From contig JAGVSM010003428.1 of assembly GCA_022494885.1 (NCBI GenBank), positions 19,694 to 83,693 of the forward strand: 64,000 nucleotides of DNA. The letters are read 5' to 3'. The stretch is from Micrasema longulum. Lineage: Eukaryota > Arthropoda > Insecta > Trichoptera > Brachycentridae. Position 1 is the stretch's first letter, and every line of letters starts with the position of its first letter. Positions 55,741-64,000 of this stretch are shown piece by piece. A program made the position numbers and the translations under genes. The notes beneath the pieces were generated by a model that worked only from the letters and a program-made list of their open reading frames with translations, had not been told where the DNA came from and searched no databases.

Positions 55741-56439
55741 TAAAACTTGTTTATTTTTTTACTATCGATTAAAAAATAATATGATTACATCGGGCAATGC
55801 ATTGACTTTTTGAACGCAGTTTGTCTTGATTATCTCTTACACAACGGTGAGGTAATCAGTCTTACTCTTCAGGTGTCAGTACTGGGACAATAAAACGTTG
55901 CAGTGTAAATAAATTTTTTTAACGATTTTGATAAAATTATAAATAAAGTTATCAATGAAACTCCTTGGTTTAGTTATCCTTTTTTATTATTTTGCCCAAT
56001 GAGCGCTTTCAAAAAAGTAATAAAAAAGTAAAACCAAACCAAGAAGATTCATTGATAACCTTGTTTATAATTTTATCAAAATCATTAACTATGGAGTTTC
56101 ATCAAGAAATATCAACAAAAAACATCAATATTTTTTTTCACGTTTTGTGTCAGTTTGCTGGAAATCGAACCTGGAACTTAAAGGCGTTGCGTTGATATTT
56201 TTTTTACTTTACCCTGAGAGCAACTATTGAGTCCAAAATATTATGCTTGTATTTGAAGCAATGATTTGTATTCTCCGTTCGCTTTAATAAACAAATAATG
56301 AAACAAAAAATACAAGCGACTCAACTAAACACTGTTTTTTCAACGTATCAGGGCAAGTAATTAAAGTATGAGTTGTGTAATTTCATGATTAAAAAAACTA
56401 TTTGTGATTCAATTTAAAATACAAAATGTTAATTATAAT
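55741..56439. other. Nothing recognised; inverted words near 55900-56090
   Basis: GATTTTGATAAAATTATAAA with CAATGAAACTCCTTGGTT (55922-55970) recurs inverted at about 56035-56100 (AACCAAGAAGATTCATTG, TTTATAATTTTATCAAAATC), an inverted repeat of some 55 bases spaced by about 65 bases. This may be a small DNA element. No gene. Confidence 0.5.
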
Positions 56440-56603
56440 ATGGCGATCACTGGGGTGTTAAATGATTAAGACACTCGACTCAATAACTGAAGGCTCCGGG
56501 TTCGATTCTCGGTGAGAACACAAAAACATTAAAATGTGATATTACTTACTCTATGCTTTAATTTACCACTGTTATTCGGCCTCTTATGCTCTTGATTGCA
56601 AAA
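56440..56603 (+). mobile_element. SINE-A copy 3 (tRNA-derived SINE)
   Basis: GGCGATCACTGGGGTGTTAA, box B GGGTTCGATTCTCGG, then GAGAACACAAAAACATTAAA and the body, ending in poly(A). More diverged than the copies at 27889 and 59811. Confidence 0.75.
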
Positions 56604-56924
56604 AAAAACTTGATAGCCGCCAAAGAAAATGTGAATATTGTTGAGATTGATTTTAAAATAAAGAAATACGTCTTATAGCTAGGGAGCTCTTAATCTGAGT
56701 GATGTCGGAATCATTTACCTTTGGTCTCCTCCTTGGTTACCACTATCCACGTGGCTCCGCCTCCTCCCACGTCATTTGACGATTTTGGTGACAAGTCACT
56801 ACTTCACTACATTTACTAAATAATATTCGTTTTTTAACGTGTAAGAACAGAAATTGAAAGTATTTTAAAGAAGAACGTATGGATGATATAACTTTGGCAA
56901 AACGGTTTATGAAATACAATATTT
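56604..56924. other. Nothing recognised
   Basis: 56690-56790 is GC-richer (CCACGTGGCTCCGCCTCCTC) but matches nothing I know. Confidence 0.4.
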
Positions 56925-57105
56925 TAAGTGGTTACCTCTATCATCCAGGTAAAAATCATAAACCCCTGTAAATGTTTAGACTTTCAAATTATTTTTTCTA
57001 AAATATTCTCGATCTTTGTTGCCATGTGTAGATCTTAAAAATTCCCTAGAGGGTGAAATCCACTACTTGTTTACAAACATTCGGACGAATTCCAAATATT
57101 GATTT
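56925..57105 (+). repeat. Family A, end module followed by inverted start module
   Basis: CATAAACCCCTGTAAATG, GATCTTTGTTGCCATGTG, then TTCCCTAGAGGGTGAAATCC and ACATTCGGACGAATTCCAAA. The modules occur in an order and orientation different from 4972. Confidence 0.6.
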
Positions 57106-57469
57106 TATCATATATTCCATAAAGTGAAATGATTTCATTATATTATAACTATTAATAAATCGTATATTAAATTTCTATCAATACCAAATTAAATGTACCT
57201 ATGATTGATTTGTGGCAGGTTTAGACAACATATTATTAGTGGTTTACTCTTTAGCATATAGGCTTTATTTAATTTTGTGGTTCAATAATTTTGAAATAAT
57301 AATTTTGATTAAAAAGAACCCTTTTTATTATTTTTTAATTGCCATAATGTAAATCTAATAAAAGTATTCAAAATTTAGGCTGCACATTTTGAAAAAAAAT
57401 ATCTAAATAGAATATTTATGAATAATGTTTTAAGTACATATGTTTAAATGTTTGACGATAGTCTAGATT

Positions 57470-57812
57470 TTACTTTCTAGAGAGTTATAAGGATTTATAT
57501 TTATTGCAACAGATATGAAAAACATTTATGAGAAGACGAAATTGAAGTTTAGGTATTTACAGTGACATAACATATGACCTGTTATTGGAAATATTCACCA
57601 TTCTGCATAATATATATTTAAACATTCACATTTCCTTAACTCTTCTATCTGTTGACTTTCGTTAAGTAAAAGAACTGAAACCTATGTGGGCGAGATTCAT
57701 CTGGCTGAATTAGTTTACCTTTTGGGCAGAACTTAAAAATACATCTCAATTTTCATACTTCTTCTTATACCGGTTAGTTTAATCACCAATATTTTTAGTA
57801 TGTCCAAATGTT
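57470..57812 (-). repeat. Family A, near-complete diverged copy
   Basis: TATTGCAACAGATATGAAAA, GACCTGTTATTGGAAATATT, CACCATTCTGCATAATAT, CTTCTATCTGTTGACTTTCG, GAACTGAAACCTATGTGGGC, and finally AGTATGTCCAAATG. The core palindrome has been lost by deletion. Confidence 0.65.
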
Positions 57813-57859
57813 AAGTCATTCATTAAGTATTGATAAAATAAAATAGGAATTTATTCATT

Positions 57860-57935
57860 AGGTAAGCATATCTTTATAAAGAAGCTTGTGTAGCTTCGAA
57901 ACCGGTCGGTAGGGGAAAAAAATATGTGGTCAAAA
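57860..57935 (+). mobile_element. Penelope-like 3' scrap with decayed hammerhead-like stem
   Basis: GAAGCT and AGCTTC (57881-57886, 57892-57897) pair around TGTGT and are followed by GAAACCGGTC, as in the motifs at 49532 and 55656. The CUGANGA core is not recognisable. Confidence 0.45.
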
Positions 57936-57947
57936 ACAAAGTTACTT

Positions 57948-58083
57948 TTTTTTTTTTAAGGAATAACCCGCTAAACCTCTATTTCAGAAGCTTGTCAGCA
58001 GGTAGGAAAGTTAGGATATGGAAGGAAGCTGTGAAAAATACACCACATCACCCAGACCAATTAAGAAAAAAAACTTTCTTGGA
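57948..58083 (-). mobile_element. SINE-D copy 3, 3' part only
   Basis: GGAATAACCCGCTAAACCTC, CTTGTCAGCAGGTAGGAAAG and CCAGACCAATTAAGAAAA match the 3' two thirds of the copy at 11446. The tRNA-like head is missing; family A begins directly at the break. Confidence 0.7.
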
Positions 58084-58084
58084 T

Positions 58085-58200
58085 AATGACAGGTCATAAG
58101 CCTTATAAATGTATTGTTTTTAAATGTATGTCATGGACTCTCATATTCCCTTCTCAAAATTTTTTTCCCTCTCTGTTGCAACAATTTTTTTTAAAAGTTG
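58085..58200 (+). repeat. Family A, end module
   Basis: AATGACAGGTCATAAGCC, ATATTCCCTTCTCAAAAT and CCCTCTCTGTTGCAACA match the core end and end module. Confidence 0.65.
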
Positions 58201-58851
58201 TCATTTATTTGTGTAATAATGAATAACCACAAAGTTAGTGCTTTAAATACAAATTTTATAAAACACCATTTATTTTATTGGTGGTTAAATAAAAATGCTT
58301 TTCACAATAAATTCAAATTAAGTTTAGAAAATAAAGTTACATAAAAAGACAAAAAATAAAAAATGTTTTCTTAGTCGGCGAAAACCTTTGTGTTAACTTC
58401 AAAGAAAACGCGTTTTTTTTTCAGTTTTAAGTATATTTTTTGCCTGGTGAATTTTCTGGATATCGGATAGTACTAATTTTCCTCATGTAGTGTATTAACC
58501 CCTTAAGGCTAAGATAAGGTTTCGTTTTAGCGAGAAGCCGGAAGTGAGTTATAGGAAGGTAAGGTGGGGGGGTATTTAGGTGTCTGGTTTTGAAGTAGCG
58601 AAAACGATTTATGGAGTAATTTGTTTTTTTTTCTTTCCTCGTTTCTCATATTTCGGTAGCAAAAAGTGCTGGACTATTGTGAATAATGACCATTTATTTA
58701 ATTGTATTCTTCTGTTCCTAACATGCACGTGAAAACTATCGAAAATATTTTTTTTGTATCGACTAAAAATCTATCCTAGAGAATGAAGAATTTCGCTAAT
58801 TACAGTATACTTATATTTATTTCTATTTGAGTAAATTTCGGCAAAAACGAT
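58201..58851. other. Nothing recognised
   Basis: A G-rich patch at 58556-58575 (GTAAGGTGGGGGGGTA). No other signal. Confidence 0.45.
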
Positions 58852-59000
58852 GGTCTCAATCGTATAATAGCTAAGATGCTTGCTTCACGTTCGTAAAATT
58901 CAAGGTTTGATTTCCAATGAGACCACAATAATTTTGTGATTTTTTTCTCAAAACCTTGGCGGTTTTTACCATAACTTACTAATGAAGTAAAAGTGTGCTG
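58852..59000 (+). mobile_element. SINE-A copy 4, strongly decayed
   Basis: GGTCTCAATCGTATAATAGC, GATGCTTGCTTCACGTTCG, AAGGTTTGATTTCCAATGAG and ACCACAATAATTTTGTGATT follow the SINE-A order with many substitutions. Confidence 0.55.
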
Positions 59001-59810
59001 TTTTTCATATTTTTATTTGAAATTTTATTTATAGACCTTTACGGATTACATTCATTTAAGGAAATAATTTTTCTTTTTTTAAATTCATTTTCTATCGCTA
59101 ATGATAATGTTTTTAACATTTTTTGTAAATGATATCTAAGTCTATTCGTTTTGCCTTGTTGTTTATTGTATGATTACAGTTTCCAGTTTATTGGTATCGA
59201 CTGTTTTCGTCTCGTTTTGGAATTATGTATATGAGCTTGTTCTGATATTCTAATATTGTGTTCATATTTACTAATTTTTTTTCAAGTTTTAGTTATTCGT
59301 CAACAACTACATCAGTTGGTTATTTATGAATAAAATTTAAGGATTCTAGTTAAAAGAGTTCAGTTTTGTTTAAAGATTTTGACTTTAATATTTTATTTTG
59401 CTGTCTTTGCAGTCTGTTTATGTCATGTCGATATCCTGTTCTCTATATTAGTTGCATACAACATAGGTATATCAGTTTTTACATAGGCTTCTTTGTTTTT
59501 GGAACAAAATTTTCAATAAAAAATATTATTCGATGATGTTGATATGAACTATCCATGTCAATTGTCTGTCTATTGTAAGTTCAAAGTATTTAACATGCTC
59601 AATTTAAATGAGTCGTTCATCATTTACTTAAACATCTATTTTATGTAATTTTTTATCTAGATCAAAAACGGTAAACATTTTTTTTTCATTAAGTGTATGT
59701 AAGTTTTGATTTTTTGAAATATAAATACTAAAAACTACCAATAGTTTTAAATGAATACATTCATGGTTTTTTTAGAACATTTGAAAAATTAAAACATATT
59801 TTAACATTAC
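59001..59810. other. Nothing recognised
   Basis: AT-rich; no motif found. Confidence 0.45.
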
Positions 59811-59989
59811 GGCGGCCTCCGTGGTGTAATGGTCAAGACGCTTGACTCACACGAAAGGTTCCAGGTTCAATTCCCGGTGAGAACACAAAAATTAAAATGT
59901 GATTTCCCTCAAGCCTAGGGGGTATTCTGTGATGTAATTCACTGCTGTAATTGGGCCTCCTGGCCTGTTGGGGTGCAAAAAAAAAAGAA
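59811..59989 (+). mobile_element. SINE-A copy 5 with intact target duplication
   Basis: Full-length SINE-A: GGCGGCCTCCGTGGTGTAAT, GGTCAAGACGCTTGACTCAC, box B GGTTCAATTCCC, body TGTGATTTCCCTCAAGCCTA, GGCCTGTTGGGGTGC and poly(A). AACATTAC is repeated exactly at 59803-59810 and 59990-59997, an 8-bp target duplication. Length 179 bp. Confidence 0.9.
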
Positions 59990-60227
59990 AACATTACATT
60001 TTATTTCAAAATATATCAATTGTTGATTTTAAATATTTAAAGGCTTCCCATTTATTTACTTCTTTATGTAACTCATTAATTTTAAACCCTTGTACAATAA
60101 GAAATCAGACTCTCTTTGTTTTATTGGTATTTTTTTCTTCATTTCTCTTGTTTCGTATGTATTGCATTTTTTGTAAATTTGATTTTTTTTTTATTAAAAA
60201 ATTAAAACAGAAACAGAAAATTTTAGA

Positions 60228-60415
60228 AAAAAAAAATGGAAGTCTAGGCATTTACGGGATTTATGATATGTATCATTGGCTAGTTAAAGTGGCTACTTTA
60301 CACAATGTGAAACATTCACCATTCAGTCGGTGTTTGAACATCCGTATTTTATCAATTATTCCGTCTGTTGATATAAGCGCCAGTTAAAGAGTCAAAACCT
60401 TTATTATTGGGAAGA
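60228..60415 (-). repeat. Family A, core and middle
   Basis: GAAGTCTAGGCATTTACGGG, TCATTGGCTAGTTAAAGTGG, AAACATTCACCATTCAGTCG and CCAGTTAAAGAGTCAAAACC. The start module is missing. Confidence 0.65.
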
Positions 60416-60454
60416 GATTTATCTAAATAAATTACAATTACAATTACAAATTAC

Positions 60455-60575
60455 AACAGAGATGTAGAAAATTTTAGAGAAGGAATTATAGAAGTCTTGG
60501 CATATTCAGGGCTTATGAATTGTCGTTGGCTTGTTCATATTTTACAAAAGAAAACTGCAACATTGTGAAAGCCAG
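60455..60575 (-). repeat. Family A, end module and core
   Basis: ACAACAGAGATGTAGAAAAT, GAAGTCTTGGCATATTCAGG and CTTATGAATTGTCGTTGGCT. It lies 40 bases after another copy in the same orientation. Confidence 0.6.
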
Positions 60576-61248
60576 TTTTCGTTAGCCTTATTTCTACATT
60601 TTAATTAAAAAATAAAGTATTATCCTTATTTTCTTATCCTGTATAATCCTTTTTTTTTCTTTCATTACTAAAAAAAGTATCACAAAGCAATATTTTTTTA
60701 TAACGATACTAGAACTACAAATGGCTTATACGGGGGCTTCTTCTGTTATTCTCGCCAAAATATAATTTAATTTTATATTCTTCATACGAGGTGTTAACAT
60801 GGTTGCGTCTAATTATTTTCGAATAAAAAGAACGGACTCAACAACAACAAATTTGCAATAAATTTTTCGATAGTGTATTCTCCTTCATTATTTTACACTA
60901 AATAAGACAATAATTCAAAACATCTTTACCGTACACAGCGCGAATATCGCAAAAAATTTTGGCAGCGTTATTCCTTCGATTGAACATGAACAAAAATAAC
61001 GGTCGAAAATGCTCGCTTTTGTCTACTTAATATTACAATATGAAGACTGGTAAACCTAAAAGCAACTACAACGTCCAGTAGAGTAATTTTTTTTGTTTCG
61101 ATTGACGTATAATTTTTACCATTTTTTTTTATCGTCATTTTTTCGTTAAAAATAAAAGGGGACACAACTTATGTTTATATCCAAACTATTGGAAATAAAA
61201 TTATTATTCGTTATTTGATAATGTACTATGTGCACTAGTCAAAAGTGC
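60576..61248. other. Nothing recognised
   Basis: AT-rich; no motif found. Confidence 0.45.
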
Positions 61249-61800
61249 ACGTTAACTACTGTAGTAGCATTTTATTTTTATCGAACAAAGAAAACATAGA
61301 TAAACTAACTGTATTACAAAATAAAGCCTTTAGAATCATTTTGAAAAAAACAGATATACGAGGGTAAAGTCGATGGTAAATGAAATGAAATTATTAACAT
61401 ATAAAACAAAGAATATTTTACAATACAATGATATTTGTTCATAAAATTATAAACTCTAATAAAAAAACAGAATTTTGGAAAAAAATTGATCGGAACCAGC
61501 ATGAACACGATCACAATACTAGAGAAAAGAACAAAATTAGACTTCCATTTAGGAAAAAGGCAAAGTCACAAAATTCAATTTTATTTAAAGCAATTAAAAA
61601 GTATTACGAAATGGAAAAAAATATTTATGAAGAAAAAAACATATCAAAATTTTAAAATAATGGTCAAGACATATGTGATAAACAATTTATAAATTAAATA
61701 TATTTGCAATGTTATTATTAGAACACACATAACAATATGTATGATATGTGTGCCCTATTTTAAGATTTAAATTTAAAAAAAATAAAAATAAAAAAAAAGT
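61249..61800 (+). mobile_element. LINE ORF2, C-terminal domain with A-rich tail
   Basis: NYCSSILFLSNKENIDKLTV continues LQNKAFRIILKKTDIRG (61251-61365), then shifted frames give KLLTYKTKNILQYND and, at 61428, IFVHKIINSNKKTEFWKKID, HDHNTREKNKIRLPF and LFKAIKKYYEMEKNIYEE. The order (N-Y-x-S-S-x-L-F, L-Q-N-K-A-x-R-I-I-L, F-x-H-K-I, H-N-T-R, A-I-K-x-Y) is that of the C-terminus after the reverse transcriptase in jockey/CR1-like elements. Frameshifts at about 61366 and 61425. The 3' UTR ends in AAAAATAAAAATAAAAA near 61800. Related copy at 13318. Confidence 0.75.
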
Positions 61801-62239
61801 TGCTGATGATTGGAACGAATGAATAATGAGAGGTAAGTGTTTGTTTTAAACTGATACTAAGAATTGAGACTGAAAAAAAGACTTATAAATAAAAATTTAC
61901 AAAGCAGTTTCTTAAAAACTCCTTATTGCGTCATCAATATAATTTCATGAAAACATTTTCCTTTCAGGAAATTTTCTCAAAATAATTATGTTTTTTTCTT
62001 TGAAATACTCGGAACGAAATGAAATAATTTATCAATAAGCCAGTCAATCTTCTGACGAGTTAGATGCTTTTATTTTTTAAATTAACTTCAAAGAAAATTG
62101 TTTCGGGATTACCATAGGATTTTGTTTCCTTTTGTCAAATTACATTTTTTACCGAAAAAAAATCGTTGGACTTCGACGTTTAAAAATTCTCACAAATTTT
62201 AAGAAAATGATTTCAACGAGTTTTTTCTGTATATTATTT
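61801..62239. other. Nothing recognised
   Basis: AT-rich; no motif found. Confidence 0.45.
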
Positions 62240-62410
62240 ACATAACTTCTTCTTTTTCTTTTATGCTAATGCCTTGTCAGGTCCCCTCGACGTTGGCGAT
62301 GACTGCAGCGAAAGCGTTTCCGTTATATTCCGCAGCCAGGACGAAGTCATCTGCTGTGATCACACCCTTATGAGTGTGATCACATTGCCCAGGGTTCGCG
62401 ACGTGGACGC
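62240..62410 (-). mobile_element. LINE 3' end with pyrimidine-rich (GAA-type) tail
   Basis: The minus strand reads AAEYNGNAFAAVIANVEGT and a stop, followed by AAAAGAAAAAGAAGAAG. A V-I-A-N-V-x-x-x-G-T ending followed by an A/G-rich tail is seen in RTE-like LINEs. Short and diverged. Confidence 0.45.
62355..62384. repeat. Perfect 11-bp hairpin
   Basis: TGTGATCACAC (62355-62365) and GTGTGATCACA (62374-62384) around an 8-base loop. Confidence 0.75.
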
Positions 62411-62474
62411 TAACGAGTTAGACTAGTCGGAAGTGTTGCCAGTGGAATGCAACTGGGCGTTTGTAGTATTTTAA

Positions 62475-63055
62475 AGAATCGCACCCTCTAGCATAATGTG
62501 ACTCGCTGTTTAAGGTCCTGGGTTCGATTCCTTAGAGAATCCACACGAAGTATTGATCAAAAGAACGGTTAAACAGTTTAACATACCATGTTTCTAGACA
62601 TGCACCTGAAGCGTAAGGCTGATAACCTTATCGTTATATAACATATTTTAAAATTATTTTTTATACAATGTTTTGAGTTTGTCCAAATTTTTTAAGACCC
62701 TCTAGGGAGCTGTTAATAGTAGATGCCTAGACGTTTATATTATCTTCTCTAAATTGTTCTTTATTTCTGTTGCAATATATTTTTTTGAAGTCAATCGATA
62801 AAAGCAAAAATTTAATCTGAACCCAACTCAAATAATCTTAGAAATATATTTTATTTTAAATTAAATTAGAAATGGTAATAGCATGATCTAAGCAGACATG
62901 GCAAGTGTGTCCTCCTTAAGCCAGGAGTGATAACAGCGTTCGCGTCCTGGATACTTGCTTGCCTTTTCCTTAGGAGCAGATGATAGATATACACTGCATT
63001 AGGAGCACCAATGCAGTGCCCTATGCACCATCGGATGATGACCAAGGTATGATGA
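62475..63055 (+). mobile_element. SINE-B copy split by a family A insertion
   Basis: The head and body (ATGTGACTCGCTGTTTAAGG, CTGGGTTCGATTCCTTAG, CATGCACCTGAAGCGTAAGG) end at about 62660 and the hairpin tail resumes at 63010 (CAATGCAGTGCCCTATGCAC, CATCGGATGATGACC). Between them are the family A copy at 62663-62795 and about 200 bases of unassigned sequence. Confidence 0.6.
62663..62795 (+). repeat. Family A, start module joined to end module
   Basis: CAATGTTTTGAGTTTGTCCA, CCTCTAGGGAGCTGTTAATA run directly into GATGCCTAGACG and TTTATTTCTGTTGCAATATA, with the middle and core deleted. Confidence 0.65.
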
Positions 63056-63116
63056 TAACAATGAGTATCTCAAAAAAATCATTGATATGTTAGAACGCCT
63101 AACTTGCGGTACATAA

Positions 63117-64000
63117 AATGACTATGTTCATTATAATATGGACAAAAGAACACAGGTTGACGTTCTATACACGGATTTTTCGAAAGCATTCGACAAAGTT
63201 TGTCACTCAGTTCTTAAGGAAAAATTAAAACTAATTGGAATTCACGGTGATCTATATAGATGGTTTTGCTCTTATATAAATAAAAGACTTCAAGCCGTGG
63301 TTGTGAATGGGTTTGTATCTTTATATAAATGCGTCCCTTCTGGAGTTCCCCAGGGATCGATTTTAGGTCCACTTCTTTTTAATGTTTACATAAATGATAT
63401 TTTTTACTGCTTTGAGTTTGCCTTTTTTTCCCTGTACGCCGATGATATGAAAATTTTTACAAAAATTGAATCATTAAAAGATATTAACAATCTTCAAAAA
63501 GACCTAGATAGGGTCGTTAAATACTGCGATCATAACAAATTTTATTTAAATGTCTCCAAGTGCTACAAAGTGTCTTTTACTAGAAATAAAATTTTAAAAC
63601 CATCCTTTTACAGTATTAATGGATGCACAATAACCGAAGTTGATTGTATTCGTGATCTTGGTGTATATTTGGATAAAAAATTGTCTTATGAGAAACATAT
63701 AGAGAAGATGGTCAGCAAAGCTTACAAAACATTAGGCTTTATAATAAGAGTATGTAAACCATTTAACTATCCACAAACACTAAAAATATTATATTTTGCA
63801 CATGTCCGCAGTATTCTTGAATATTGCTCTACAGTCTGGTCTCCTCAATACTCCAAATACATTTTAAGAATTGAAAGGATTCAAAAAAAATTTATGAAGC
63901 ATCTAAACTATCGATAAAATGAACATTTTAATAACTATGAAGAAGCTGTACTATATCACAATATTGAAACCTTACAATCCAGAAGAACTATATCTGATAC
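63117..64000 (+). mobile_element. Jockey-like LINE, 5'-truncated, running off the window
   Basis: The coding frame can be followed from about 63117 to the window end. Homology to the preceding fingers region (QHGF-x-x-G-x-ST as in the element at 43020) is absent upstream, so the element is truncated or diverged on its 5' side. After a stop at 63915-63917 the same frame continues with NYEEAVLYHNIETLQSRR, which is the expected next block. The C-terminus would lie beyond 64000. Confidence 0.85.
63138..63917 (+). CDS. Non-LTR retrotransposon reverse transcriptase, partial
   Basis: 259 codons covering most of the palm and thumb of a LINE reverse transcriptase, which copies element RNA at a nicked target. 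Motif A is LYTDFSKAFDKV (Asp13), motif B is SGVPQGSILGP (68-78), motif C is YADD (100-103) with both catalytic Asp present. DLGVYLDKKLSYEKHI (about 173-188) and HVRSILEYCSTVWSP (about 222-236) are the thumb and following region. The ATG at 63138 is internal to the family's protein and is not a true start; the frame is open back to a TAA at 63114. The TAA at 63915 is a nonsense change because homology continues in frame beyond it. No endonuclease domain is in the window. By pattern a jockey-type element, best preserved in this window but not functional as it stands. Confidence 0.85.
   Translation: MDKRTQVDVLYTDFSKAFDKVCHSVLKEKLKLIGIHGDLYRWFCSYINKRLQAVVVNGFVSLYKCVPSGVPQGSILGPLLFNVYINDIFYCFEFAFFSLYADDMKIFTKIESLKDINNLQKDLDRVVKYCDHNKFYLNVSKCYKVSFTRNKILKPSFYSINGCTITEVDCIRDLGVYLDKKLSYEKHIEKMVSKAYKTLGFIIRVCKPFNYPQTLKILYFAHVRSILEYCSTVWSPQYSKYILRIERIQKKFMKHLNYR

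Noticed and set aside
59968..60387. 139-codon plus-strand open frame
   Set aside because: It starts in the SINE-A poly(A) tail and ends in a family A copy; the middle is low-complexity sequence.

Overview
This 64 kb window is AT-rich eukaryotic DNA, roughly 70 % A+T by eye. I find no host gene, no intact tRNA or rRNA gene and no operon-like organisation. It reads as intergenic or heterochromatin-like sequence filled with decayed transposable elements. The mixture points to an arthropod, most likely an insect: jockey/CR1-like and RTE-like LINE remnants, Penelope-like elements (PLEs) with a GIY-YIG endonuclease tail, four tRNA-derived SINE families and hAT and other small terminal-inverted-repeat elements. 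I cannot name the species.

Layout. 1-13 kb: LINE 3' ends (2.6-4.1 kb), a possible solo LTR, an RTE-like LINE tail (7.3-7.8 kb), two copies of an interspersed repeat called family A here, and SINEs of three types (11.4-12.1 kb). 13-24 kb: a LINE with a SINE inside it, PLE remnants, two more LINE C-termini, a terminal-inverted-repeat element holding a SINE (18.6-18.9 kb), and one copy of an unnamed GC-richer repeat (family H). 24-34 kb: SINEs, several minus-strand LINE ends, and a 141-bp-arm fold-back (29.8-30.2 kb) whose arms carry the family A core. 34-45 kb: a PLE in inverted arrangement with a 14-bp direct repeat at its ends, two small inverted-repeat elements, and a LINE open reading frame (43.0-45.0 kb) split by two later insertions with target-site duplications. 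45-64 kb: a hAT transposase fragment, two PLE C-termini each followed by a hammerhead-like motif, clustered family A copies and SINEs, and the best preserved reverse transcriptase, running off the right edge (63.1-64.0 kb).

How it fits together. The autonomous elements (LINEs, PLEs) supply enzymes that would have moved the SINEs. Nested insertions give a relative order: SINEs and small DNA elements sit inside older LINEs and PLEs. Almost all coding remnants carry stops or frameshifts. Names used for local repeat families (SINE-A to D, family A, E, G, H) are labels for this window only.
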